Shown here in pieces: positions 45,617-54,246 of a DNA stretch of 64,000 nucleotides (its first letter is position 1; the number at the start of each line of letters is the position of its first letter). The position numbers and the translations under genes are program-made. Origin of the DNA: Saprospiraceae bacterium (GTDB taxonomy: Bacteria > Bacteroidota > Bacteroidia > Chitinophagales > Saprospiraceae); assembly GCA_020631355.1 (NCBI GenBank), contig JAHDHL010000002.1, positions 193,703 through 257,702 on the forward strand, written 5' to 3'. The notes under the pieces were generated by a model. That model did not search any database. It had not been told where the DNA came from and was given only the letters and a program-made list of their open reading frames with translations.

Positions 45617-46288
45617 TCATTCATCCTCCGAAGATATGTAGGACCATTCTACATCCAATATTTCCAAGAGATGTTCAAAACGGTCAGAATTATTTGTTCC
45701 AATGAATATTCCTGTACCCTTACCATCTCCATCAAAACTCAGACTCAATACTTCCAGATAGTCATTGGTATATACTTTTTGGACATCCGTACTGATATCT
45801 GTTATTCCTTTCCAATTGTCCTGAATGAATCGGATGGTATCCCCATCAACTGTCCGAAAACTATTGGCCGTGAATGACAATCCGCCCATAACACCATTGT
45901 ATATGGCCATAAGCAAAAGGAAATCATCCATACTCCTTGATTCCATATACCAATCCGCTCCATGACCTGCTCCGTAATTCCCCCATACCGGCGGATTTTC
46001 CAATGCCATATCTGCTTTCTTGACACCCCATTCCACTACCCCCTGGTTCTCCTCATAGAAAACAAAGTAATCGTCATCGGTATATTGAATCTTATCCAGA
46101 CCCAATAATCTATTATGTACATAATTAATGGAGGGATGAAGTCCCAAATCGAGATAATACTTCCGTAATACCAAAGGCAATGGATTCCCAACTCGCTCCT
46201 CAAGTGTACGAATGGCATCTTCAGTATGGCCATCGGTCCTTACCATTTCATCTACTCCGTACAGTTTCCTAATGTTCATCCAATCCAT
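45617..46288 (-). CDS. SMI1/KNR4 (SUKH) superfamily protein
   Basis: The 223-residue protein begins with a SUKH-like helix and signature, AIRTLEERVGNPLPLVLRKYYLDLG, the E-x-x-x-G-x-x-LP-x-x-LRxYY pattern of the SMI1/KNR4 superfamily, followed by LLGLDKIQYTDDDYFVFYEENQGVVEWGV, also characteristic. Many SUKH proteins are immunity proteins against polymorphic nuclease toxins; others have no known role. No toxin gene or Rhs/WXG module lies beside it here. It is on the minus strand, 31 bp upstream of the T9SS esterase gene. The function is uncertain. Confidence 0.72.
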   Translation of the reverse strand: MDWMNIRKLYGVDEMVRTDGHTEDAIRTLEERVGNPLPLVLRKYYLDLGLHPSINYVHNRLLGLDKIQYTDDDYFVFYEENQGVVEWGVKKADMALENPPVWGNYGAGHGADWYMESRSMDDFLLLMAIYNGVMGGLSFTANSFRTVDGDTIRFIQDNWKGITDISTDVQKVYTNDYLEVLSLSFDGDGKGTGIFIGTNNSDRFEHLLEILDVEWSYISSEDE

Positions 46289-46319
46289 GATACTCTTTAA
46301 CCTATCCAGTCCTGAAAAA

Positions 46320-47564
46320 TCAGCGTAGCATCCATTTTCCTTGCCAATATCTTATCCCTTGTTCATTCCTTAGTTCTAGGAAATACACTCCCTGTGCCAA
46401 ACCATTACCATCCAAGATGATACTGGACCCCATTATTTCATAATCAATGGAGACTTCCCTGCCACTGATATCATATCCCAACAACAAAACATCATTGGGT
46501 AAGGTAATCGGGTATTGGATTTCGCTGAGTCCTAAGGATGGATTAGGAAAGAGCTTTCCCGACAACCCATTCTCTAGTGTTCCCGCGTAGGAAGAAGCAG
46601 TACAATTGACATCGTAAAGAAAATCCCGGACTTGCCAGAATGTCGTATCCATATAATCCCCATCGAATACAAAAGGAGTATGTCCCTCGCCCCAAAAAGT
46701 ATAAAAGGAATGATTGATTTGTAATTCATCCATTCTTTCCGCAATCGTAGCACTTCCGTTGAATGGCAGGTTCACACCCAGTGTAGTAATCATCTCATCA
46801 CCGTAGGGTACCGTTCCATCCTCGTTACCATGTAGACTGACTATGGGTTCGTCAAATGGCTGTATCCAAGCCGTATCCAATATACCTCCGGATAGATTAA
46901 TGACAGCTTGTACATCAGAACTATATCCGGGGTTTCCACTTTGTCCCTCTAATCCCCCCTCATTCAATATATCATCAAGAATGATATCGGGTACCTCACT
47001 CAAATCATCCAGATAGGCCAGATGCACAGCTGCAATGGCTCCTGCCGAAACACCTCCGACGTAAATCCTCGTGGTATCCACCCTGAATTCATTATCCCCC
47101 TGGGCATCCTTATAAAAAAAACGAACTGAAGCTTTCATGTCCTGCATGGCTTTCTTCACCGCACTATAGGCATTCAATGTCTCATTATCCCAAATCAAAT
47201 CCGTGCTGAGCCTATAATTGATGGATGCATTCACATATCCTAGTTCAGAAAAACGAGTACTCAAATCGACCAAATCAGGAGACAAAGAAGAACCAAATAC
47301 AAAAGACCCGCCAAAAGCCCATATAATCAGAGGGCGGGCAGATAGTGTATCTCCCTCTGGTTCGTAGAAATCAAGGGTCAATTCCTGAGTCGCATTCGGG
47401 TTCAGAAAGTTCGGTTGGGGTGCTTCTCCATAGCTGATACCGTATTCAACTTCCACATCCCCAAAAATTGGTTCCAAATATCTTTGACCATCGCAATCCT
47501 GGGCATGGAGAGTCGGTAAAATCAAAACCAAGGATATCATACTGATTATGAGCGCTTTCTTCAT
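46320..47564 (-). CDS. T9SS-secreted alpha/beta-hydrolase (esterase/lipase-like)
   Basis: The 414-residue protein has a signal peptide (MKKALIISMISLVLILPTLH, cleaved near AQD), an alpha/beta-hydrolase domain (about 30-325) with the oxyanion-type FGGSFVFGS, the nucleophile elbow GGVSAGA, LHGNEDGTVPYG around the acid, and GEGHTPF with the likely catalytic His. The last about 70 residues are a T9SS type A sorting domain (LFPNPSLGLSEI ... LAQGVYFLELRN). It should act at the cell surface or outside on esters, for example acetylated glycans. ATG 47564 was chosen over 47579 for the better signal peptide. It is divergent from rpsU. Confidence 0.82.
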   Translation of the reverse strand: MKKALIISMISLVLILPTLHAQDCDGQRYLEPIFGDVEVEYGISYGEAPQPNFLNPNATQELTLDFYEPEGDTLSARPLIIWAFGGSFVFGSSLSPDLVDLSTRFSELGYVNASINYRLSTDLIWDNETLNAYSAVKKAMQDMKASVRFFYKDAQGDNEFRVDTTRIYVGGVSAGAIAAVHLAYLDDLSEVPDIILDDILNEGGLEGQSGNPGYSSDVQAVINLSGGILDTAWIQPFDEPIVSLHGNEDGTVPYGDEMITTLGVNLPFNGSATIAERMDELQINHSFYTFWGEGHTPFVFDGDYMDTTFWQVRDFLYDVNCTASSYAGTLENGLSGKLFPNPSLGLSEIQYPITLPNDVLLLGYDISGREVSIDYEIMGSSIILDGNGLAQGVYFLELRNEQGIRYWQGKWMLR

Positions 47565-47643
47565 TTTGTCGAGTTCCATTTTTTTGAATGATGAAGATAC
47601 AACCCACCCTGAAAAAAGAAAAATTCAATTCGCGACAAAAACA

Positions 47644-47676
47644 TTTGGCAAATAATCAGAGAAAATTGTATTTTTG
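47644..47676 (+). promoter_or_regulatory. rpsU promoter, Bacteroidota type
   Basis: TTTG at 47644-47647 and TATTTTTG at 47669-47676 match the -33 TTTG and -7 TAnnTTTG elements with 21 bases between them. Transcription would start a few bases after 47676, giving a leader of roughly 45 nt before the rpsU start codon. Confidence 0.75.
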
Positions 47677-47728
47677 CCATCCGTTTGTAAAACGGGATTG
47701 TATTATTTTCAAAAAATCATTTTACTAC

Positions 47729-47917
47729 ATGCTAATCATCGACGTAAAAGAATCAGAATCAATCGACAGAGCACTGAAGCGTTATAAGAGAAAGCACCAG
47801 AGTGTTAAGTTGATGAGACAACTTCGTAACAGAAAGTATTTCACTAAGCCTTCCGTAAAAAGAAGAGCTGAAGTTCTTAAGGCGGAGTATATCAATAAGA
47901 AATACCACCTAGACTAA
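47729..47917 (+). CDS. rpsU: 30S ribosomal protein bS21
   Basis: The 62-residue basic protein reads MLIIDVKESESIDRALKRYK and continues with RNRKYFTKPSVKRRAEVL, a clear bS21 signature, and has the usual length. Earlier in-frame Met codons would add an unrelated extension, so ATG 47729 is the start. No purine-rich Shine-Dalgarno sequence is visible in the 30 bases before it (TTTTACTAC precedes the ATG). bS21 sits at the 30S platform near the anti-SD and, in Bacteroidota, has been linked to control of SD-dependent initiation. A good promoter is 53 bp upstream and a strong bidirectional terminator follows. Confidence 0.95.
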   Translation: MLIIDVKESESIDRALKRYKRKHQSVKLMRQLRNRKYFTKPSVKRRAEVLKAEYINKKYHLD

Positions 47918-47987
47918 GCAACGCTTAGCATCGGGTCTTCATATTGGGGTTCAACTATTGGTTATAGTTGATACTCTATTGCATATG

Positions 47988-48020
47988 AACTAGGACAATC
48001 AAAGATTGTCCTAGTTTTTT
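47988..48020. terminator. Bidirectional terminator after rpsU
   Basis: A 13-bp perfect stem (47988-48000 and 48004-48016, AACTAGGACAATC) with a 3-nt loop is followed by a T-run; it lies between rpsU and the convergent GlsB-like gene. A second hairpin, TCAACTAT/ATAGTTGA, lies just upstream at 47951-47971. Confidence 0.82.
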
Positions 48021-48285
48021 ATTTCTTGCCTCCGAATAATATCCTTGCTACAAGCAGTAAGATTACTGAACCTATAATGGCGGATACCACTCCCTGCCAG
48101 GACATACTTCCAAATTCAGGGTTTCCCAATTGGGGAATGTACTGTGAGACATAAGCTCCCAAGTACGAACCACCTATACCAATGATGATGGTCATGATTA
48201 ACCCGAAGCGATCCCTACCCGGTAGGATGAACTTGGCCAATGATCCCGCAGTTAAGCCCAGTAGGGCCAGCCATACATATTCCAT
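48019..48285 (-). CDS. GlsB/YeaQ/YmgE family stress-response membrane protein
   Basis: The 88-residue protein has three predicted membrane helices (about 2-18, 28-48, 64-84) and Gly-rich segments LALLGLTAGSLAKFILPG and IIGIGGSYLGAYV, as in the transglycosylase-associated (GlsB/YeaQ/YmgE) family, which is induced by general stress in several bacteria; its molecular role is unknown. It lies convergent to rpsU and its stop lies within the shared terminator. No signal peptide other than the first helix. Small and full length for the family. Confidence 0.82.
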   Translation of the reverse strand: MEYVWLALLGLTAGSLAKFILPGRDRFGLIMTIIIGIGGSYLGAYVSQYIPQLGNPEFGSMSWQGVVSAIIGSVILLLVARILFGGKK

Positions 48286-48492
48286 ATCTAATTTTGATTT
48301 AGTTACAGATACAAACTACAACTTTAATCCCAATTAATCCGGATGTCTTTTCAGCTTAACAGACCAGACCAAGAATATTTGGTGGCAGTAGCTCCATTCT
48401 TCCCAACTTGTTGCAACCAACCATGTGTAAACCCAAATTAAATAACGCACCTGACATACACATTACAAACTACCTTAATCTTTGAAAAACAG

Positions 48493-48523
48493 TAGTTTAT
48501 AAACTAAATAAAGCGTACCTTTG
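48493..48523 (+). promoter_or_regulatory. typA promoter region with palindrome
   Basis: TACCTTTG at 48516-48523 is a perfect TAnnTTTG -7 element, leaving a short leader to the ATG at 48544. Upstream lies a 14-bp palindrome TAGTTTATAAACTA (48493-48506) over the -33 region, with no exact TTTG at the usual spacing. The palindrome could bind a regulator. Confidence 0.5.
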
Positions 48524-48543
48524 CGGCTCAAAATCCAGTATCC

Positions 48544-50364
48544 ATGCAGGAAATAAGAAATATCGCCATTATTGCACACGTTGACCACGGTAAGACCACC
48601 TTGGTAGATAAAATTCTCCACCAAACCAATATTTTCAGGGACAATGAGGAAAAGGGAGAATTAATCCTTGACAACAATGACCTAGAAAGGGAAAGAGGTA
48701 TCACGATTACTTCCAAGAACGTAGCGGTCACGTACAAGGGCACCAAGATTAATATCATAGATACTCCGGGTCACGCCGATTTTGGTGGTGAGGTGGAGCG
48801 TGTCCTCAAAATGGCTGATGGTTGTCTACTTTTGGTAGATGCATTTGAGGGTCCTATGCCCCAAACCCGTTTTGTTACATCCAAGATGTTAGAATTGGGT
48901 TTGAAACCAATGGTCGTAGTGAACAAGGTAGACAAGGATAATTGTCGTCCGGACGAGGTACACGAAGCGGTATTCGAACTATTCTTCAATTTGGAAGCCA
49001 ATGATGAGCAATTGGATTTCAGAACCTTGTATGGTAGTTCCAAGCATGGCTGGATGAGTGAGGATTGGCAAAACCCGACAGAGGATATTACCCCTCTATT
49101 GGATGCTATCCTTGAGGAAATTCCTCCTACTCCAATCAAGGAGGGAACTCCACAGATGCAAATCACTTCCTTGGATTATTCCAATTTCACCGGTAGGATT
49201 GCCATTGGTCGTGTCAACAGAGGTACACTTAGGGAGAATTCTCCGGTATCCTTGGTCAAGCATGATGGTTCAGTGGCCAAAACCCGAATCAAGGAGCTAT
49301 TCGTTTTCGAAGGCTTGGGTAGAAAGAAAGTGAAAGAAGTTCGTTCGGGAGATATTGCTGCTGTTGTAGGACTCGAAAACTTCCAAATCGGTGAGACTGT
49401 AGCTGATTTTGAAAATCCTGAAGGATTACCCAACATTGCGATTGGAGAACCAACCATGAACATGTTATTCACCATTAATAATTCTCCTTTCTTCGGCAAG
49501 GAGGGGAAATATGTGAATTCAAGACAAGTAAGGGAAAGATTGGAGAAGGAAACCGAGAAAAACCTAGCACTCCGTCTGGAAGATACAGAATCCCCTGATG
49601 CCATTCTCGTTTATGGTAGAGGTATCCTGCACTTGAGTGTATTGATAGAAACCATGAGACGGGAGGGATTCGAACTTCAGGTAGGGCAACCTAGGGTTAT
49701 CATCAAAGAAATTGATGGAGTGAAACACGAACCTGTGGAATTCATGAGTATCGACGTACCTGAGGAATATGCAGGAAAATGTATCGAATTGGTTACCCTA
49801 AGAAAAGGTGAGCTCAACGTCATGGAACCCAAGGGTGACCTTCAGCATTTGGAGTTCCTAATCCCATCTAGGGGAATCATCGGACTGAGAAACAGAATGT
49901 TGACTGCTACTGCCGGTCAAGCTATCATCAATCACCAGTTTGATTCATTCCAACCTATGAAAGGTGATATTCCTAAGCGTTTGAATGGTGTATTGATTTC
50001 TGCATCTAATGGTACCTCAACACCGAATGCCATTGGCAAACTACAGGATAGAGGTAAGTTTTTCATTGATCCGGGAGAGGCTGTATATGAGGGACAGGTT
50101 GTAGGTGAGAACTCTAGGGACAATGATATCGTAGTCAATGTTGTCAAGGGTAAACAATTGAACAACATGCGTTCTGCAGGAAAGGATGACGGCATCAAGA
50201 TTACACCTGCCATCAAATTCTCCTTGGAACAAGCATTGGAATATATCCAAGAGGATGAATATGTGGAAATCACACCCACCTCAATGAGATTGAGAAAGAT
50301 ACTCCTTACTGATAGTGATAGGAAGCGTGCTGCCAATAAGGCATTGGCGGGTATCAAATTCTAA
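48544..50364 (+). CDS. typA: Ribosome-associated translational GTPase TypA/BipA
   Basis: The 606-residue protein is a complete TypA. The G domain carries AHVDHGKTTL (G1), GITIT (G2), DTPGHADF (G3) and NKVDK (G4), followed by the beta-barrel and the TypA-specific C-terminal domain (GMISCAR-like region here NGVLISASNGTSTPN). The family binds 70S ribosomes, supports ribosome assembly and growth under cold or other stress. Length and all domains are normal. A -7 element TACCTTTG lies just upstream of ATG 48544, and a strong terminator follows the stop. No operon partners. Assignment firm. Confidence 0.96.
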   Translation: MQEIRNIAIIAHVDHGKTTLVDKILHQTNIFRDNEEKGELILDNNDLERERGITITSKNVAVTYKGTKINIIDTPGHADFGGEVERVLKMADGCLLLVDAFEGPMPQTRFVTSKMLELGLKPMVVVNKVDKDNCRPDEVHEAVFELFFNLEANDEQLDFRTLYGSSKHGWMSEDWQNPTEDITPLLDAILEEIPPTPIKEGTPQMQITSLDYSNFTGRIAIGRVNRGTLRENSPVSLVKHDGSVAKTRIKELFVFEGLGRKKVKEVRSGDIAAVVGLENFQIGETVADFENPEGLPNIAIGEPTMNMLFTINNSPFFGKEGKYVNSRQVRERLEKETEKNLALRLEDTESPDAILVYGRGILHLSVLIETMRREGFELQVGQPRVIIKEIDGVKHEPVEFMSIDVPEEYAGKCIELVTLRKGELNVMEPKGDLQHLEFLIPSRGIIGLRNRMLTATAGQAIINHQFDSFQPMKGDIPKRLNGVLISASNGTSTPNAIGKLQDRGKFFIDPGEAVYEGQVVGENSRDNDIVVNVVKGKQLNNMRSAGKDDGIKITPAIKFSLEQALEYIQEDEYVEITPTSMRLRKILLTDSDRKRAANKALAGIKF

Positions 50365-50407
50365 AATCATATTCGAAATGTATCAATAATACATCTTCCA
50401 TGTATAA

Positions 50408-50440
50408 CAGGACTCCGTATATCATATATTCGGAGTCCTG
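50408..50440 (+). terminator. Terminator after typA
   Basis: A 10-bp perfect stem CAGGACTCCG/CGGAGTCCTG (50408-50417, 50431-50440) has an inner ATAT/ATAT extension. There is no long T-run, so termination strength is uncertain. Confidence 0.65.
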
Positions 50441-50560
50441 CATATACTACCCACTCGTTTTGAAACAAATCACCCCATCCGGATAATAAAACTACCCAAG
50501 AATAACGTTTAAGCAACCCTATCTAATCCATTCACTTTCAGATAGGTCTATAACCAAGCA

Positions 50561-50592
50561 TTTGTATTTTCATTGTTCTATTCGTAATTTCG
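50561..50592 (+). promoter_or_regulatory. Promoter of the LysM/CAP gene, Bacteroidota type
   Basis: TTTG (50561-50564) and TAATTTCG (50585-50592, one mismatch to TAnnTTTG) are 20 bases apart, the expected spacing, and the ATG follows at 50621. Confidence 0.6.
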
Positions 50593-50620
50593 AGTAGAAT
50601 CAAGTAACAAACTGAATAAA

Positions 50621-52477
50621 ATGAGGAACTTTTTATTACTAGCTCTCCTAGTAGTGGGCAGCTATAACCTGACATTCGCTCAATGCCCTCCTAGCACTAC
50701 TCCGGGAATCCACATTGTACAAGACCAAGAAAACCTTTATCGAATTTCATTAGCTTATGGCGTTTCCATGGGAGACATCTGTAAATGGAATGACATGGAG
50801 GTGGACGACGTATTACCTTTATGCAAGAAACTACTTGTCGCAGCTCCGATTGAAGTGAAGACGGTAGTTACACAAGCCGAAATCGTACCCAAGGAATACA
50901 ACGATACGAATGATGAATTCTTTGATAAGTCCGGTACTGAAAGTAATGGATACAATTACAAGAAACAAGGAAAGAAACACATTGTCAGACCAGGGGAAAC
51001 CGTTGAGGGTCTTGCTGATCTCTATGGATTCACAGAAAAGAAATTCAGAAGTCTTAATGCCCTGAATGATAATACGAAATTAACTCCGGGATCGGTTCTG
51101 ATTACCACGGATTGTTCCTGCGAAGTCCTCAATGAGGATATCCATACAGCTAAGACACCTCCGGCTCATCATCGTTCTTCGACGGACCACCAACCAAGGG
51201 TCCCTAGTCCGAACACCATACCAGTCCGACCTAAGATACAACATTCACCCAACAAGAACCTACACTCTAGAAGTGATGAGAAACTGACAACCAAAGGTGG
51301 CGGATTCGCTCCTGCTGCACCATATATGAAGCAAGTGGAATATTCCATGTTGCAAGAGGTGAATATGCTTCGAAGTAATCCTGCTGCATACATCAAGTAT
51401 GTAGAACAGTACAGAAAAGACCAAAAAAGACAAGGTTATCCTGTCCCTGATGCGACTGTGGATGAACTCATTACAGAGTTAAGAAACAGTCCTGCCCTAT
51501 CCCAACTACAACCTGCGGAATGCGTGTATAATGCAGCTAGGAATCATGGTCAGGATATTATGAGAATGGGACAAGCCAGCCATACCGGAAGCAATGGTTC
51601 CCAACCTTGGGACAGGGTCAAGCAGTACTGTCCGGAATTCCAAGACGGGAATGAAAATCTTGTAGGTGGGCCTGCATTGGTGAGGGAATCCATTATCCTA
51701 CTTTTGATTGATAATGGAATTTCAAGCAGAGGACACAGAAAGACTCTTTTGAATCCACATTGGACACACGCGGGATTCTACAAGATTGGACAAGTTGGTA
51801 ATATGCCCAATACCTGGGTTCAGAATTTTGCCCAAAAAAGTAAGTCATCATTCAACCAGCACCATTCTTCTGATACCTTTACGCCTAAGACGGGACATCA
51901 ATATGCCTCATCCGGCAACTTCAACTCCGGTCCCAGACTATCCTCCAGTGCTTCTTTCATGAAATCTGATGAGAATGCAATGGTCAGGGAGATTAATCTC
52001 ATGAGAGCTAATCCTTCAGGCTATATCCAATATGTGGAAGCATACCGTGCGGCCAAGCGTGCCCAGCCCGGATATCCTGTTCCTGAAGATGCCATCAATG
52101 AACTGATTACCGAATTGAGAAGTACGAAGTCATTGAGTGTCCTTAAACCATCCCAATGCGTTTATGATGCAGCTAGGAACCATGGTCAGGATATCCTCAG
52201 AATGGGTAGGACCAACCATCAAGGAAGTGATGGCTCATGGCCTTGGGACAGAGTAAAAAGAACATGCACCAGTTTCGAAGACGGCAATGAGAACCTTGTA
52301 GGTGGTATCGATAATGTAAGGGATGCTGTCATCATGTTATTGATAGATGATGGAATTTCAAGCAGAGGACACAGAAGATCCTTGATGAACCCTAACTGGA
52401 CCCATGTTGCTTGTTATAAAATCGGACAGGTAGGTAATTTACCAAACTGTTGGGTACAACAATTCGGACAAGAATAA
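50621..52477 (+). CDS. Secreted protein with two LysM domains and two tandem CAP (SCP/PR-1) domains
   Basis: The 618-residue protein has a signal peptide (cleaved near FAQC), LysM 1 (HIVQDQENLYRISLAYGVS), LysM 2 (KHIVRPGETVEGLADLYGF), a Pro/His-rich linker (about 185-235), and two CAP domains (about 242-408 and 450-616). Each CAP copy has the His in HTGSNGS or HQGSDGS, the ENLVGG block and SSRGHR; they are closely similar even at the DNA level, with long shared runs (GGAATTTCAAGCAGAGGACA in both). LysM domains bind peptidoglycan or related glycans; CAP domains have proposed roles in lipid or peptide binding and hydrolysis. It is likely periplasmic or surface located. A promoter and a strong terminator flank the gene. 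Confidence 0.87.
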   Translation: MRNFLLLALLVVGSYNLTFAQCPPSTTPGIHIVQDQENLYRISLAYGVSMGDICKWNDMEVDDVLPLCKKLLVAAPIEVKTVVTQAEIVPKEYNDTNDEFFDKSGTESNGYNYKKQGKKHIVRPGETVEGLADLYGFTEKKFRSLNALNDNTKLTPGSVLITTDCSCEVLNEDIHTAKTPPAHHRSSTDHQPRVPSPNTIPVRPKIQHSPNKNLHSRSDEKLTTKGGGFAPAAPYMKQVEYSMLQEVNMLRSNPAAYIKYVEQYRKDQKRQGYPVPDATVDELITELRNSPALSQLQPAECVYNAARNHGQDIMRMGQASHTGSNGSQPWDRVKQYCPEFQDGNENLVGGPALVRESIILLLIDNGISSRGHRKTLLNPHWTHAGFYKIGQVGNMPNTWVQNFAQKSKSSFNQHHSSDTFTPKTGHQYASSGNFNSGPRLSSSASFMKSDENAMVREINLMRANPSGYIQYVEAYRAAKRAQPGYPVPEDAINELITELRSTKSLSVLKPSQCVYDAARNHGQDILRMGRTNHQGSDGSWPWDRVKRTCTSFEDGNENLVGGIDNVRDAVIMLLIDDGISSRGHRRSLMNPNWTHVACYKIGQVGNLPNCWVQQFGQE

Positions 52478-52493
52478 GATTCTTATTCCAAGC

Positions 52494-52537
52494 AAAAGAA
52501 AAGCGGCTAGATGTAAACATCTAGCCGCTTTTCTTTT
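52494..52537 (+). terminator. Strong terminator after the LysM/CAP gene
   Basis: A 20-bp perfect stem (arms 52494-52513 and 52518-52537) with TAAA loop and A-rich/T-rich ends; the core is AGCGGCTAGATG. It is symmetrical enough to act on both strands. Confidence 0.85.
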
Positions 52538-52597
52538 GGAAGTTGTTTCAAACTCAGTGGTCAATCATTCCTAAGTTACTTCTTTATATCATCGGAA

Positions 52598-53752
52598 TCA
52601 TTCCTTTAGAATCCTATCCAATCTTTCATTGAAATGTTCCAACATCAAAGGGTGTTCCTCATAGGCATCCTTGACTTCCTGGGCCAATTCCTTGGCCTTG
52701 ACCATATCAGAATCGTAGAGGAATTCAGCTTTTTGCAACACGAACCCGGGTTGGCTCATGGATGCTTTCTCCTTTGAAATGGCCTTGTCTATGGATTGTA
52801 GTGCCAATCCCAACTTACCATTCCTAAAATGAATATCAGCCCTTTCGGCATAAAAATTCTGTTTCCATTCCTCATCATACTTCGGACAACGCTTCAAGGC
52901 CATATTGATATCTTTCAAAGCAGATGCATAATCACCCGTATCCTTATGAATCATTGCTCGATTATAATATTGATAATGGGGGTCGTATCCTTTCTTTATC
53001 AATTGGGTCACCAAGGCCACAGCCTTTTCATATTCCCCAAGGGACTTATAGGTATCCACATAGTGGTCATCCAGAATGATGTTGGATTGTAGTTTTTTCT
53101 GGTACTCCAAATCCTCCAAGGCTTTCTGATGTTCTCCCATCCTCGTATGGACAAAGTACCGTTGGTAATAGTAATTCCTATCATCCGGATTCAAGCTGAT
53201 GGCCTTATTGAATCGTTCCAGAACCAATTGGTCATCCCCTTCTTTCTCGAATGCATAATGTTTGATGGCTGCTTGTCCCGCAGCCATCCATGCATCAGGA
53301 TTAGTGGGATTCCTCTCTAATAATTCGGTTACCAATTGTTCCGCCTGTTCTGGTTGGCGGGTATATTTCATCCTAGAAATCATACTACTCCATGCATGGA
53401 TACAAGAGGCATCCATATCCACTACCTTGGAACAAAGGTCAAAACTCTTATCTGCATCCTTATCCTGATAATAATCGGCCAGAGCCAAATAGGAAAGGAG
53501 GTGACGGTCATCCACAATAATGGCCTTATCCCAAGCATTCTTGCTTTCTTCTTCTTGTCCCAGGCCATCATGGCACTTCCCTTTCCAATAATAGATATCT
53601 GCATTATCCGGCTGCATTTCAGCCAATTTGGCCAGTTCGGATAAGGCTCCGTCCATATAATAATCACAATCCTGTTCCTCAAAAAGGGCAGCAATTTCCT
53701 TTAGTTTTCTTTCTACCGCACTGGAAGCAGATTCCGGGTTGTTGTTCTTCAT
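52598..53752 (-). CDS. Tetratricopeptide-repeat protein
   Basis: The 384-residue protein has no signal peptide and is composed of tandem TPRs from about residue 15 to 350, for example ADIYYWKGKCHDGLGQEEESKNAW, ALDYYQDK-type helices and YYQRYFVHTRMGEHQKALEDL. The helices follow the W-x-x-L/A-x-x-Y pattern. It is a protein-protein interaction scaffold without an enzymatic domain. It is 5 bp downstream of a small lipoprotein gene on the same strand and opposite the LysM/CAP gene, from which it is separated by a terminator. Partner and function are unknown; I do not recognise a named family. Confidence 0.72.
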   Translation of the reverse strand: MKNNNPESASSAVERKLKEIAALFEEQDCDYYMDGALSELAKLAEMQPDNADIYYWKGKCHDGLGQEEESKNAWDKAIIVDDRHLLSYLALADYYQDKDADKSFDLCSKVVDMDASCIHAWSSMISRMKYTRQPEQAEQLVTELLERNPTNPDAWMAAGQAAIKHYAFEKEGDDQLVLERFNKAISLNPDDRNYYYQRYFVHTRMGEHQKALEDLEYQKKLQSNIILDDHYVDTYKSLGEYEKAVALVTQLIKKGYDPHYQYYNRAMIHKDTGDYASALKDINMALKRCPKYDEEWKQNFYAERADIHFRNGKLGLALQSIDKAISKEKASMSQPGFVLQKAEFLYDSDMVKAKELAQEVKDAYEEHPLMLEHFNERLDRILKE

Positions 53753-53757
53753 TCCTA

Positions 53758-54246
53758 TTATTCAGCGAAAGTCCACATAATGTTAATGGAAATACTACTT
53801 GATCCGTTACTGATGGTTACGCTGGAGGGTGCATCATCTGTGTAATCATTTGCATTGAATGTGAAAGTTGCCATTTGGTCGCTACCAATCACATCATAAT
53901 CATAGATAGCTACGGTATAATCATCCGTTAGCACATCCAAAAGCCAAGGCGCATCAAACTCATCAAAGGTGAATGGTCCGTCCGCGTTGGTGACATCATC
54001 ATACCTTTCACTTGACCCGATGGGGTCATTGGAGATGGATGCTCCCCTGTTGAACTGTACTTCCAAATCAGGATTTTCGGAACCAATCAGGTCAAAATCC
54101 CATTGGTCTCCATCCGCATCCGTTTCAGGGAATGATAGGATTGTTACAGCGGTAATTTCTCCACTGATGACTTCTTTTTTATCCTTACAACTGCTCACAA
54201 AAAGCAATACCATGGCCAAGGCCACGAATCCTGTTATCTTTTTCAT
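53758..54246 (-). CDS. Lipoprotein with a beta-sandwich (C2-like) domain, unknown function
   Basis: The 162-residue protein has a lipoprotein signal with lipobox ending at Cys20 (VSSC). The rest is Asp-rich and strand-rich with TILSFPETDADGDQWD and TVAIYDYDVIGSDQMATF, which resemble the calcium-binding strands of C2-like domains found in other Bacteroidota lipoproteins, but the match is by eye. It is likely anchored in the outer or inner membrane. It is co-directional with the TPR gene 5 bp downstream. The upstream region holds the MITE-like element, which may affect its promoter. Function unknown. Confidence 0.6.
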   Translation of the reverse strand: MKKITGFVALAMVLLFVSSCKDKKEVISGEITAVTILSFPETDADGDQWDFDLIGSENPDLEVQFNRGASISNDPIGSSERYDDVTNADGPFTFDEFDAPWLLDVLTDDYTVAIYDYDVIGSDQMATFTFNANDYTDDAPSSVTISNGSSSISINIMWTFAE

